Source: Bacillus thuringiensis (GTDB lineage: Bacteria; Bacillota; Bacilli; Bacillales; Bacillaceae_G). Taken from it: a stretch of 64,000 bases of DNA. The position numbers and the translations under genes were made by a program. The DNA lies in the NCBI RefSeq assembly GCF_022095615.2, contig NZ_CP155559.1, forward strand, positions 4,865,501 to 4,929,500. The letters are read 5' to 3'. The notes under the pieces were generated by a model, which was not told the origin of the DNA, did not search any database, and saw only the letters and a program-made list of their open reading frames with translations. Positions within the stretch are counted from its first letter, which is position 1. Every line of letters begins with the position of its first letter. Positions 56,389 through 64,000 of the stretch are shown piece after piece.

Positions 56389-58317
56389 ATGAAAGAAACC
56401 TTGAAATCACAATTTCAAAATGTGCGTTTCACTGTATTCGTAGCTTTAGCCGTATGGTTGAAGACATATCTTATTACTCGCACAAGCTTTGATTTAAAAC
56501 TTGAATCTTTCATGCAAGAATTCATTTTATTCCTTAGCCCATTAGCAGCATCATTACTGCTTGTTGGTCTTGCATTATTTGCAAAAGGGAAAAAACGTAA
56601 CTATATAGCACTTGGAATTAATTTTGTCTTAACAATCATTCTTGTTGGTAATGTAATGTTCTACGGATTCTATAATGACTTCGTTACTTTACCTGTACTA
56701 GGACAAACATCTAACTTTGGGAGTTTAGGTTCTAGTGTGAAAGAATTGTTTAACTACAAAATCATCCTTGCATTTGCTGATATTATCGTATTCTTCATTT
56801 TATTGAAGAAGAAGAAAAGCTTTGCACCGACAGAGCGTGTAGCACGCCCAATGCGTTCCCTATACTTCGTGTCAACAGTTGCTATTTTCTTCGTAAACTT
56901 AGGACTGGCAGAAGCCGAGCGTCCTGAACTATTAACACGTTCATTCGACCGCGTTATGCTTGTTAAAAACTTAGGTTTATATGTACACCAAGTATACGAT
57001 CTTGGCTTACAAGCAAAATCAAGTTCACAAAAAGCATTTGCTGACGGTAGTAAATTGCAAGAAACAGAAAACTACGTAAAAACAACACAAAGCAAACCAG
57101 ATCCAAATATGTTTGGTACTGCAAAAGGGAAAAACGTAATTGTTGTCTCTCTTGAGTCATTACAAACATTCTTAATTGGTGCAACAGTTAACGGACAAGA
57201 AGTTACACCATTCTTAAACCAATTTACGAAAGAAAGTTATTACTTTGATAACTTCTTCCATCAAACTGGGCAAGGAAAAACATCAGATGCTGAATTCTTA
57301 GTAGATACTTCCATGTATCCGCTAGACCGTGGTGCTGTATTCTTCACACACGGTAATAACGAATATACAGCGACTCCAGAAATTTTACGTGAGCAAGGAT
57401 ATCACACATCAGTATTCCACGCGAACAACGCAACATTCTGGAACCGTAACATTATGTATCCGGCACTTGGTTATGATCGTTACTACAACGAACTTGACTA
57501 CAAGATTACGCCAGAAACGAAATTAAATTGGGGATTAAAAGATATCGAATACTTCGATCAATCTATCGATATGTTAAAAGAAGTGAAGCAACCGTTCTAC
57601 ACTCGCTTCCTTACTTTAACAAACCATTACCCATTCACTTATGATGAAAATACGAAATTAATCGATGAATATAATTCTGGTGATGGTGTGTTCGACCGTT
57701 ACATGGTAACTGCTCGCTATTTAGACGAAGCAATGAAACACTTTATTGAGCGTCTAAAAGCTGAAGGTATTTACGACAACTCAGTTATCGTATTCTACGG
57801 TGATCACTACGGTATTTCTGAAAACCATAACCGTGCAATGGCACAGTTCTTAGGAAAAGAAGAAATCACTGCATTTGACCATATGAACTTACAAAAAACA
57901 CCAATGTTTATTCACGTTCCAGGTCAAAAAGAAGGTAAAACAATTTCAAAACCAACTGGTGAAATTGACATTAAACCAACAATTCTCAACTTACTTGGTG
58001 TAGATTCTACGAATCAAATTCAATTTGGTCATGATGTATTCTCACCTGATAATAAAGGATTCGTTGTTCTTCGTGACGGTAGCTTCATTACAGATAAGTA
58101 CATGTACACGAACAGTACATTCTACGACCGTAACACTGGTGAGGTTGTACAACTACCAAAAGAAGAATCTCAACCACTCATTGATCGTGCCCAAAATGAA
58201 TTGCACATGTCTGACAAAATCATTGAAGGTGACTTACTTCGCTTCTCTGAAAGTAATAAGACCAAAACTGGTGAAGTAAAGACAGCAATTAAAGAAGAAA
58301 AAAAGAGCGCTGAGTAA
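56389..58317 (+). CDS. ltaS: Lipoteichoic acid synthase LtaS
   Basis: 642 residues. Five N-terminal membrane helices (about 10-190) and an extracellular sulfatase-like domain (about 225-600). The nucleophile Thr is Thr298 in GQGKTSDAEF; metal ligands are Glu256 (VSLESLQTF) and Asp472-His473 (FYGDHYG). It polymerises glycerol phosphate from phosphatidylglycerol on the outer leaflet. An Ala-like cleavage site after the TM block probably releases the catalytic domain, as in other LtaS. GGTGG precedes the ATG. The B. cereus group has several paralogues, so which one this is stays open. Confidence 0.95.
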   Translation: MKETLKSQFQNVRFTVFVALAVWLKTYLITRTSFDLKLESFMQEFILFLSPLAASLLLVGLALFAKGKKRNYIALGINFVLTIILVGNVMFYGFYNDFVTLPVLGQTSNFGSLGSSVKELFNYKIILAFADIIVFFILLKKKKSFAPTERVARPMRSLYFVSTVAIFFVNLGLAEAERPELLTRSFDRVMLVKNLGLYVHQVYDLGLQAKSSSQKAFADGSKLQETENYVKTTQSKPDPNMFGTAKGKNVIVVSLESLQTFLIGATVNGQEVTPFLNQFTKESYYFDNFFHQTGQGKTSDAEFLVDTSMYPLDRGAVFFTHGNNEYTATPEILREQGYHTSVFHANNATFWNRNIMYPALGYDRYYNELDYKITPETKLNWGLKDIEYFDQSIDMLKEVKQPFYTRFLTLTNHYPFTYDENTKLIDEYNSGDGVFDRYMVTARYLDEAMKHFIERLKAEGIYDNSVIVFYGDHYGISENHNRAMAQFLGKEEITAFDHMNLQKTPMFIHVPGQKEGKTISKPTGEIDIKPTILNLLGVDSTNQIQFGHDVFSPDNKGFVVLRDGSFITDKYMYTNSTFYDRNTGEVVQLPKEESQPLIDRAQNELHMSDKIIEGDLLRFSESNKTKTGEVKTAIKEEKKSAE

Positions 58318-58335
58318 TCTCAGCCTCTTTTTTTA
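58304..58335 (+). terminator. ltaS terminator
   Basis: AGAG-cg-CTGAG/CTCAG-c-CTCT stem with a 4-nt loop followed by seven or more T; overlaps the stop codon. Confidence 0.8.
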
Positions 58336-58395
58336 TATTTCTCCATACAATCACTTATATTCATTAACTTTAACATTACATAACCTTTACCAAAT

Positions 58396-58637
58396 ATTCA
58401 CATAGGATTAATGAAACATCCCTATAATAAAATATGTAAGCGCGGTTCTATATATTTCTTATCTCTCATCTGTAATAAGATCCCTTAAAGAAATATGTGA
58501 ATCGTTTATTTCTACTTTCTTATAATTGTCTTTCAATGTGTTTTGTTTCCATACACAAAACATTCAATAAGACGATGTCCCTATGAAAGATAGCTACCCT
58601 CCTTGTGCAGCATTCTATAAGAATGTTGCTTTTTTTA
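58396..58637 (+). ncRNA. Folded leader or small RNA before dat (ends in a terminator)
   Basis: Stems: ATTCACAT (58396-58403) with ATGTGAAT (58495-58502); ATTTCTT (58454-58460) with AAGAAAT (58488-58494); GTCTT (58528-58532) with AAGAC (58569-58573), enclosing GTTTTGT (58540-58546) with ACAAAAC (58555-58561); then terminator GCAGCATTCT/AGAATGTTGC (58607-58629) with eight T. It is separate from the ltaS terminator 270 bp earlier. Either an unknown cis-regulatory leader of dat or an independent small RNA. Confidence 0.55.
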
Positions 58638-58813
58638 TTTAAAAGCAGGATTTTTATTTCTTATTTTCGAATTTGTATATACAAAATGCTCTAAATCACC
58701 ACTATTTCTCTATGATTTACAAATACATATACGTCATATGTAGAGAATTACTTACATAAAAATTATTATAGTGACTTCTTTACTTACGTACTTACGAAAG
58801 GATGGGACGAAAA

Positions 58814-59686
58814 TTGGCATATGAAAGATTTGTACTTTGGAATGATGCAGTTATTGATACAACGAAACAAAAGACGTACATAGAACTTGAAGAAAGAGGC
58901 TTGCAGTTTGGAGATGGTGTCTACGAGGTTATCCGCTTATATAAAGGGAACTTTCACTTATTAGATCCGCATATCACAAGATTATATCGCTCCATGGAAG
59001 AAATAGAATTATCACTCCCTTTCTCCAAAGCAGAACTTATTATCCTACTCTACAAACTAATTGAAAATAATAATTTCCACGAAGATGGAACGATTTATTT
59101 GCAAGTCTCTCGTGGTGTACAAGCTCGTACCCACACATTCTCATATGACGTCCCTCCGACAATCTATGCCTATATTACGAAGAAAGAAAGACCTGCGTTA
59201 TGGATTGAATATGGTGTACGTGCTATATCAGAGCCAGATACGCGCTGGCTACGCTGTGATATCAAATCATTAAATTTATTACCCAATGTATTAGCTGCTA
59301 CGAAAGCTGAACGCAAAGGTTGTAAAGAGGCCCTTTTCGTACGAAATGGTACCATAACTGAGGGAAGCTGTTCTAATTTCTTTCTCATAAAAAATGGTAC
59401 GCTCTACACACATCCAGCCAATCACCTTATTTTAAATGGCATCATGCGTCAATATGTCCTTTCTTTAGCGAAAACCCTTCGTATTCCTGTACAAGAAGAA
59501 CTGTTTAGCATTCGCGATGTGTATCAAGCAGATGAATGTTTCTTTACAGGAACGACGATTGAAATTTTGCCGATGACTCACCTTGATGGAACTGCAATTC
59601 AAGATGGTCAAGTTGGTCCTATCACAAAAATGCTGCAAAGATCATTTTCTCAAAGCTTGTTACAATCCAATATGTCATCTTCTTAA
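58814..59686 (+). CDS. dat: D-amino-acid aminotransferase
   Basis: 290 residues, fold-type IV PLP enzyme. Conserved LEERGLQFGDGVYEVIRLYKG, DTRWLRCDIKSLNLLPNVLAATKA (catalytic Lys in IKSLNLL), EALFVRNGTITEGSCSNFFLIKNGTLYTHPA and GIMRQYVL match Bacillus D-AAT. It interconverts D-Ala/2-oxoglutarate and D-Glu/pyruvate, supplying D-Glu for peptidoglycan. Start set at TTG 58814 (GGATGGG upstream); the ATG 12 bp earlier is directly against AAAGG. Preceded by the folded region 58396-58637. Confidence 0.92.
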   Translation: MAYERFVLWNDAVIDTTKQKTYIELEERGLQFGDGVYEVIRLYKGNFHLLDPHITRLYRSMEEIELSLPFSKAELIILLYKLIENNNFHEDGTIYLQVSRGVQARTHTFSYDVPPTIYAYITKKERPALWIEYGVRAISEPDTRWLRCDIKSLNLLPNVLAATKAERKGCKEALFVRNGTITEGSCSNFFLIKNGTLYTHPANHLILNGIMRQYVLSLAKTLRIPVQEELFSIRDVYQADECFFTGTTIEILPMTHLDGTAIQDGQVGPITKMLQRSFSQSLLQSNMSSS

Positions 59687-59735
59687 ACACGTATAATTTC
59701 TATCCTTTCTGCATTCAATATATGTATTTAAATGG

Positions 59736-59771
59736 AAATCAAGGTATAGATTTATGCCTTGATTTTTTTTT
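59736..59771 (+). terminator. dat terminator
   Basis: AAATCAAGG/CCTTGATTT stem followed by eight or more T. Confidence 0.88.
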
Positions 59772-59896
59772 GTAATCTTTTTGTCATATTCAGATTACCG
59801 CATAAGTCTTGACAGTAATCGACATGCTCTTTAGAATTTTTAACAGTTGGTAAATATTTCTTCACTACATTACAGACAGAAAGGAATCGACAAATT

Positions 59897-61666
59897 ATGA
59901 AAAAATACCTTGCCGGTCTTGCGGCAGTGTCTGTAGCAGGAGGAGCAGCACCTACACTTGATAGTGTTCAAGCTGCCCCTGAACAAAATACACAAAAAGC
60001 TGCTACAACTGTCCAAGCTTCAGCATCAAACAGCTCATCTTATACGGTAAACACTAGCGTATTACATGTTCGTGCAGGATCAAGTACTTCTCACGACATC
60101 ATCTCGCGTGTTTATAACGGTCAATCACTAAACGTGATTGGCGAAGAAAATGGTTGGTTCAAAATTAACATTAATGGACAAACAGGATTTGTTAGTGGCG
60201 AATTTGTATCAAAAAATGGAGCAAGCAATTCTAATGTAAGTACAACAGGTGGAAACAATAAAGTTACTGCTGATGTATTACGTGTACGTACTGCTCCTAA
60301 CACTTCTAGTTCTGTTTCAGGACGTGTATATGCAGGACAAACATTAAACGTAATTGGTCAAGAAAATGGTTGGGTGAAAATCAACCATAATGGACAAGTA
60401 GGTTATGTAAGTAGCGAATTTGTATCAGGCGCTTCTTCAAATACGGGTTCTACAAACAGTAACAACAATAGTAACAATGGAGCAACTGTTCAACCAGCAA
60501 GCGGAAACTATACAGTAAATGTATCTTCCCTTCGCGTTCGTACAGGTCCTAGCACTTCTCATCCAACTGTAGGTTCTGTTAAACAAGGACAAGTCGTACA
60601 AGTTGTTGGCGAAGTTCAAGATTGGTTCAAAATCAATTATGCAGGACAAACGGCTTACTTAAGCAAAGACTACGTAACAAAAGGCGGTTCTAACGAAAAC
60701 GTCACTCAAGGTAACAACCAAGAGCAAAACAACAAGCCAGAACAAAACAATAATGTAAATGTTCAAACTGGCGGTACTTACGTTGTTAACGCAACATCTC
60801 TACGTGTTCGTACAGGCCCTGCTGCTTACCATAGTGTAATTGGTGGCGTGTTAAATGGTACTACATTAAACGTAGTTGGATCTGAAAACGGTTGGTTCAA
60901 AGTAAACTACCAAGGAAAAACAGGCTTCGTTAGCAGCGAGTTTGTTAAGTTCGTTAAAGGTGGCACTACTACTCCTGAACAACCGAAGCAACCTGAGCAG
61001 CCAAAACAACCTGATCAAGGTGCGATTGGTGACTACTACATTAATGCTTCTGCCTTAAACGTACGTAGCGGCGAAGGTACAAATTATAGAATCATAGGTG
61101 CACTTCCACAAGGACAGAAAGTTCAAGTAATCTCTGAAAACTCTGGATGGAGCAAAATCAACTACAACGGCCAAAATGGTTATATTGGAACACGTTACCT
61201 TTCTAAAACACCAGTTGGGGGCGCAGTAGATAATAAGCCTAACAACAACCAAAATAACAACCAAAACAATAACAACAATAACAATAATACAGGCAACAAT
61301 AGCGGTGACAGTTCTTCCATACTTGCATATGCAAAAGGAATGCAAGGTGTACCTTACGTTTGGGGCGGTACTTCTGCTACTGGTGTTGACTGCAGTGGTT
61401 ACATTTACCACGTATTTAAGAAATTTGGTCATAACATTAGCCGTCAAAGTGTTGCGGGATATTGGGGTAGCCTACCACAAACTTCAAATCCACAACCTGG
61501 TGACTTAATTTACTTCAAAGACACTTATAAAGCTGGTCCTTCTCATATGGGTATTTACCTTGGGGGCGGATCATTTATCCAAGCTGGAGATAAAGGTGTA
61601 GCAATCGCTTCATTAAGTAACTCTTATTGGAAGAGCCATTTCTTAGGATACACGAAAGCACCTTAA
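59897..61666 (+). CDS. Secreted NlpC/P60 endopeptidase with five SH3b domains
   Basis: 589 residues. Signal peptide (about 1-27, ending VQAAPE). Five bacterial SH3 repeats, about 62 residues each with Asn/Gln-rich linkers: each holds LxVRxGxS...G.V..GQ.L.V..E..GW.KI...G. The C-terminal NlpC/P60 domain has Cys in VDCSGY, His in GPSHMGIY, and QAGDKG. SH3b domains bind the wall; the enzyme should cut gamma-D-Glu-DAP cross-bridges. Its catalytic domain closely resembles that of the CwlO-like protein at 16979. Similar B. cereus proteins have been called enterotoxins (EntFM-type), a name the sequence does not prove. Confidence 0.9.
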   Translation: MKKYLAGLAAVSVAGGAAPTLDSVQAAPEQNTQKAATTVQASASNSSSYTVNTSVLHVRAGSSTSHDIISRVYNGQSLNVIGEENGWFKININGQTGFVSGEFVSKNGASNSNVSTTGGNNKVTADVLRVRTAPNTSSSVSGRVYAGQTLNVIGQENGWVKINHNGQVGYVSSEFVSGASSNTGSTNSNNNSNNGATVQPASGNYTVNVSSLRVRTGPSTSHPTVGSVKQGQVVQVVGEVQDWFKINYAGQTAYLSKDYVTKGGSNENVTQGNNQEQNNKPEQNNNVNVQTGGTYVVNATSLRVRTGPAAYHSVIGGVLNGTTLNVVGSENGWFKVNYQGKTGFVSSEFVKFVKGGTTTPEQPKQPEQPKQPDQGAIGDYYINASALNVRSGEGTNYRIIGALPQGQKVQVISENSGWSKINYNGQNGYIGTRYLSKTPVGGAVDNKPNNNQNNNQNNNNNNNNTGNNSGDSSSILAYAKGMQGVPYVWGGTSATGVDCSGYIYHVFKKFGHNISRQSVAGYWGSLPQTSNPQPGDLIYFKDTYKAGPSHMGIYLGGGSFIQAGDKGVAIASLSNSYWKSHFLGYTKAP

Positions 61667-61676
61667 TTAATAGTTT

Positions 61677-61708
61677 AAAAGCCTTCTAGATTACTAGAAG
61701 GCTTTTTT
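61677..61708 (+). terminator. NlpC/P60 gene terminator
   Basis: AAAAGCCTTCTAG/CTAGAAGGCTTTT stem with a 4-nt loop and T run. Confidence 0.92.
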
Positions 61709-62033
61709 GTTATAGGTTCAACACATTACTCTCTTTTACCCATCTTCTCTCTACAATAATAATGTATCCATTCTTCCATTTCATACACCATATTCTACAA
61801 AAACAACCCATAACGTTATCATAATGTATATATTTACATAAAAAACATAACCTATTTCATGTGTATTTATTTTATATGTGTTTTTTCAAAGAATTTTCTT
61901 TTTATTTAAACTTTTCGTTAGACGTTTGACCTCCGATGTCCATTATGATAAGTTACTTAAGATGTTATATTCGCACAAGTATAGACAACTGGTTTATACA
62001 CTTTTTTTACTATGAGGAAGGAGCATACACTGC
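61709..62033. other. Intergenic region upstream of nupC
   Basis: About 325 bp, AT-rich, no gene. TTGACC at about 61926 with TAAGTT 17 bp later is a possible promoter. Nothing else noted. Confidence 0.4.
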
Positions 62034-63245
62034 ATGAATCTTTTATGGGGAATTGGCGGCGTGATTGGAGTATTAGCAATTGCTTTCTTACTATCTTCCA
62101 ACCGCAAAGCTATTAATTGGCGCACAATTTTAATCGCGCTAGCATTACAAATGTCATTTTCATTTATCGTATTACGATGGGATGCCGGAAAAGCAGGTTT
62201 AAAATACGCTGCTGATGGTGTTCAAGGATTAATTAATTTTTCTTACGAGGGAATTAAGTTCGTTGCTGGGGATTTAGTCAACGCAAAAGGCCCTTGGGGA
62301 TTTGTCTTCTTTATTCAAGCACTACTTCCAATCGTATTTATTAGTTCATTAGTAGCAATCTTATATCATTTCGGTATTATGCAGAGATTTGTGAGTGTCG
62401 TTGGTGGCGCATTAAGTAAACTTCTTGGAACTTCTAAAGCAGAAAGTTTAAACTCAGTAACAACTGTATTTTTAGGACAAACTGAAGCTCCAATCTTAAT
62501 CAAACCTTACTTAGCACGTTTAACAAATAGTGAATTCTTCACTATTATGGTAAGCGGTATGACAGCTGTTGCCGGATCAGTTCTTGTCGGCTATGCAGCA
62601 ATGGGTATTCCGTTAGAACACTTATTAGCAGCAGCAATTATGGCAGCTCCATCAAGTTTATTAATCGCGAAACTAATTATGCCAGAAACAGAAAAAGTAG
62701 ATAATAACGTTGAACTTTCTACAGAACGTGAAGATGCAAACGTTATCGATGCAGCTGCACGTGGTGCATCTGAAGGTATGCAACTTGTTATTAACGTAGC
62801 AGCAATGTTAATGGCTTTCATCGCATTAATCGCTTTATTAAATGGTCTATTAGGATTAATTGGCTCTCTGTTCCATATTAAACTTAGCCTTGATTTAATC
62901 TTCGGTTACTTATTATCACCATTTGCAATCTTAATCGGGGTTTCTCCAGGGGAAGCTATACAGGCAGCAAGCTTTATCGGTCAAAAACTTGCAATCAACG
63001 AATTCGTTGCATACGCAAACTTGGGACCACACATGGCAGAGTTCTCTGCAAAAACAAACTTAATTTTAACATTCGCAATCTGTGGATTCGCAAACTTCTC
63101 TTCTATCGCAATTCAATTAGGTGTAACTGGAACGTTAGCTCCTACTCGCCGTAAACAAATTGCACAGTTAGGGATTAAAGCAGTTATCGCTGGTACATTA
63201 GCGAACTTCTTAAATGCAGCAGTTGCAGGTATGATGTTCCTATAA
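62034..63245 (+). CDS. nupC: Nucleoside:cation symporter (NupC/CNT family)
   Basis: 403 residues, concentrative nucleoside transporter with about ten helices. Landmarks: VFLGQTEAPILIKPYLARLTNSEFFTIMVSGMTAVAGSVLVGYAAMG, MAAPSSLLIAKLIMPETE, and FGYLLSPFAILIGVSPGEA followed by NEFVAYANL and ICGFANFSSIAIQLG, all typical CNT motifs for nucleoside and Na/H binding. Imports nucleosides. GGAAGGAG precedes the ATG. Its own terminator follows. Confidence 0.94.
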   Translation: MNLLWGIGGVIGVLAIAFLLSSNRKAINWRTILIALALQMSFSFIVLRWDAGKAGLKYAADGVQGLINFSYEGIKFVAGDLVNAKGPWGFVFFIQALLPIVFISSLVAILYHFGIMQRFVSVVGGALSKLLGTSKAESLNSVTTVFLGQTEAPILIKPYLARLTNSEFFTIMVSGMTAVAGSVLVGYAAMGIPLEHLLAAAIMAAPSSLLIAKLIMPETEKVDNNVELSTEREDANVIDAAARGASEGMQLVINVAAMLMAFIALIALLNGLLGLIGSLFHIKLSLDLIFGYLLSPFAILIGVSPGEAIQAASFIGQKLAINEFVAYANLGPHMAEFSAKTNLILTFAICGFANFSSIAIQLGVTGTLAPTRRKQIAQLGIKAVIAGTLANFLNAAVAGMMFL

Positions 63246-63251
63246 AATGAT

Positions 63252-63287
63252 GTAAAGTCTCCTCTTTCTAAAGAGGGGGCTTTTTAT
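63252..63287 (+). terminator. nupC terminator
   Basis: AAGTCTCCTCTTT/AAGAGGGGGCTT stem with a 3-4-nt loop and T run. Confidence 0.85.
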
Positions 63288-63380
63288 TATATTCTTTATT
63301 TTTTTAGTATATATTCAATTCTTCATGCTGAAATATAAAAACATTATGATACAATAATTAGTAAGTCTGTTTATTTTTTC

Positions 63381-63476
63381 TTGCAAAAGAGGAATACTAC
63401 TTGTGGTTGTTCTCCAAAATAACCTAGTCATCCGGTCTATTTCTTAATAATTGCGCATACTACAAGTATCCTTGCA
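63381..63476 (+). promoter_or_regulatory. Folded leader before the GGDEF-like gene
   Basis: AGGA-(atac)-TACTTGT (63390-63404) pairs with ACAAGTATCCT (63462-63472), with an outer TGCAA/TTGCA extension; inside, GGTTGTT pairs with AATAACC (63405-63424). The whole ~95-nt structure ends just before the ribosome site at 63490. Too little conservation evidence to call it a riboswitch. Confidence 0.4.
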
Positions 63477-63503
63477 TGAATTATCTTTAAGGAGGAAAGT
63501 TTT

Positions 63504-64000
63504 GTGAAAGATAACTTCTATAAAGTCCTCTCTATGTGGATTTTACAAATTTTATTTTATTTTACAACTGTACATGTCACGCAATATGAGCATGCTCTCA
63601 TTTTCACAATTATATATGTAATTGTTAATGTACTATTTCTATTATTGAATGATAAAACCGCATTTGTTCTCTTTATATTAGGAACCATTACTTCGGTATT
63701 CTATCTGTTCTACCAAGCATGGCTTTACTTATGGAGTACATCAGAACAATGGGAATACATTATTACTCACTTCCTAATGTCAGCAAACTTCTTCATCGTA
63801 TATATCTCAACTCATTTATTAAAGAAGGTTATTCATGAAAATAAAGAATTAACCGAACGTGTGAGAATATTAGAACAATACATTGGAGAATCAAAATTAT
63901 TAACAAGACAAGAATTCGAAAGACGACAAGCATTATTAATCACTGCAATGAATCGTCGTAATGAAACAGGCGTTATTATTTACTTTGATTTCAATTCCTT
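63504..64000 (+). CDS. Membrane protein with degenerate GGDEF-like start (partial)
   Basis: Runs off the window end; 165 residues visible. Begins at GTG 63504 (GGAGG at 8 bp). Four predicted membrane helices (about 8-105), then a coiled coil (HENKELTERVRILEQY, about 112-127), then LLTRQEFERRQALLITAMNRRNETG-VIIYFDFN, which lines up with the first strands of a GGDEF domain but lacks the usual DxLTGLxNR. Such degenerate domains in Bacillus (YdaK- or PelD-like) bind c-di-GMP to control exopolysaccharide synthesis; an active cyclase cannot be ruled out, since the rest is not visible. Confidence 0.6.
   Translation, partial: MKDNFYKVLSMWILQILFYFTTVHVTQYEHALIFTIIYVIVNVLFLLLNDKTAFVLFILGTITSVFYLFYQAWLYLWSTSEQWEYIITHFLMSANFFIVYISTHLLKKVIHENKELTERVRILEQYIGESKLLTRQEFERRQALLITAMNRRNETGVIIYFDFNS

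Noticed and set aside
58410..58491. Small frame (25 codons, starting MKHPYNKIC) between ltaS and dat
   Set aside because: Ribosome site is too close to the ATG and the region is better explained by RNA pairing.
61240..61310. AAC/AAT repeat in the NlpC/P60 gene as a microsatellite
   Set aside because: It encodes the Asn-rich linker in frame and has mixed codons, typical of such linkers.
59897..61666. Naming the SH3b-NlpC protein an enterotoxin
   Set aside because: The domains show a wall hydrolase; toxin names in this family are historical.

Overview
The window is low-GC Gram-positive chromosome with strong AGGAGG-type ribosome sites. Gene content and order point to the Bacillus cereus group (B. 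cereus/thuringiensis/anthracis). The block minJ-ctpB-ftsX-ftsE-cccB-prfB-secA-hpf-csp-comFC-comFA-...-degV-yvyE-tagU-mnaA-tagO follows the Bacillus subtilis order, with group-specific genes inserted. I see no tRNA, rRNA, CRISPR array, prophage or intact insertion sequence. Species and strain cannot be fixed from the sequence alone.

Layout. 1-5.3 kb: an ABC-F ribosome-protection ATPase, a YbjQ protein, an ABC exporter preceded by a good Fur box, and minJ. 5.4-14.7 kb: cell division and secretion core (ctpB, ftsEX, cytochrome c-551, prfB with its programmed +1 frameshift, secA, hpf, cold-shock protein). 14.8-20.7 kb: comFC/comFA (no comFB), a CwlO-like hydrolase, a YodB-type redox regulator, DegV, YvyE. 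20.8-27.1 kb: cell-wall glycopolymer genes (tagU, mnaA, ugd, tagO, a polysaccharide deacetylase). 27.2-38.5 kb: a LevR-type sigma-54 activator, a CHRD protein and ChrA, then two minus-strand PTS operons of the lactose/cellobiose family. The first, chbB-C-A-F-G, has the Escherichia coli chb gene order (without chbR) and carries a textbook sigma-54 promoter, a cre site and a cluster of TGTGTT/AACACA sites. The second has only IIB-IIC-IIA. 38.6-50.4 kb: a DAACS symporter, a membrane acyltransferase, a VOC protein, a YhgE/Pip protein with a divergent LysR regulator, a membrane-anchored GH8-like protein, a 49-residue protein, cydAB and an ArsB-like permease. 50.5-64 kb: thiC with a TPP riboswitch, L-lactate permease with a cre site, small membrane proteins, lipoteichoic acid synthase, D-amino-acid aminotransferase, a five-SH3b NlpC/P60 endopeptidase, NupC, and the start of a membrane protein that looks like a degenerate-GGDEF c-di-GMP protein, cut by the window end.

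How the genes fit together. Most of the window serves envelope growth: FtsEX with a CwlO-type hydrolase, glycopolymer precursor enzymes and attachment (TagO, MnaA, TagU), LtaS, D-amino-acid supply and a second NlpC/P60 enzyme. The PTS block reads as a chitobiose-utilisation unit under dual control: LevR-like activator plus sigma-54 for induction, CcpA/cre for catabolite repression.

The least explained structures are non-coding: (i) a dispersed intergenic repeat with a 20-bp period, always next to gene-end terminators; (ii) a ~150-bp structured, bcr1-like element between ugd and tagO; (iii) an orphan terminator and folded leader between ltaS and dat; (iv) an orphan plus-strand terminator converging on prfB; (v) a perfect 20-bp inverted repeat inside the chb operon; (vi) a folded leader before the terminal GGDEF-like gene. 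I found no complete undescribed protein system.
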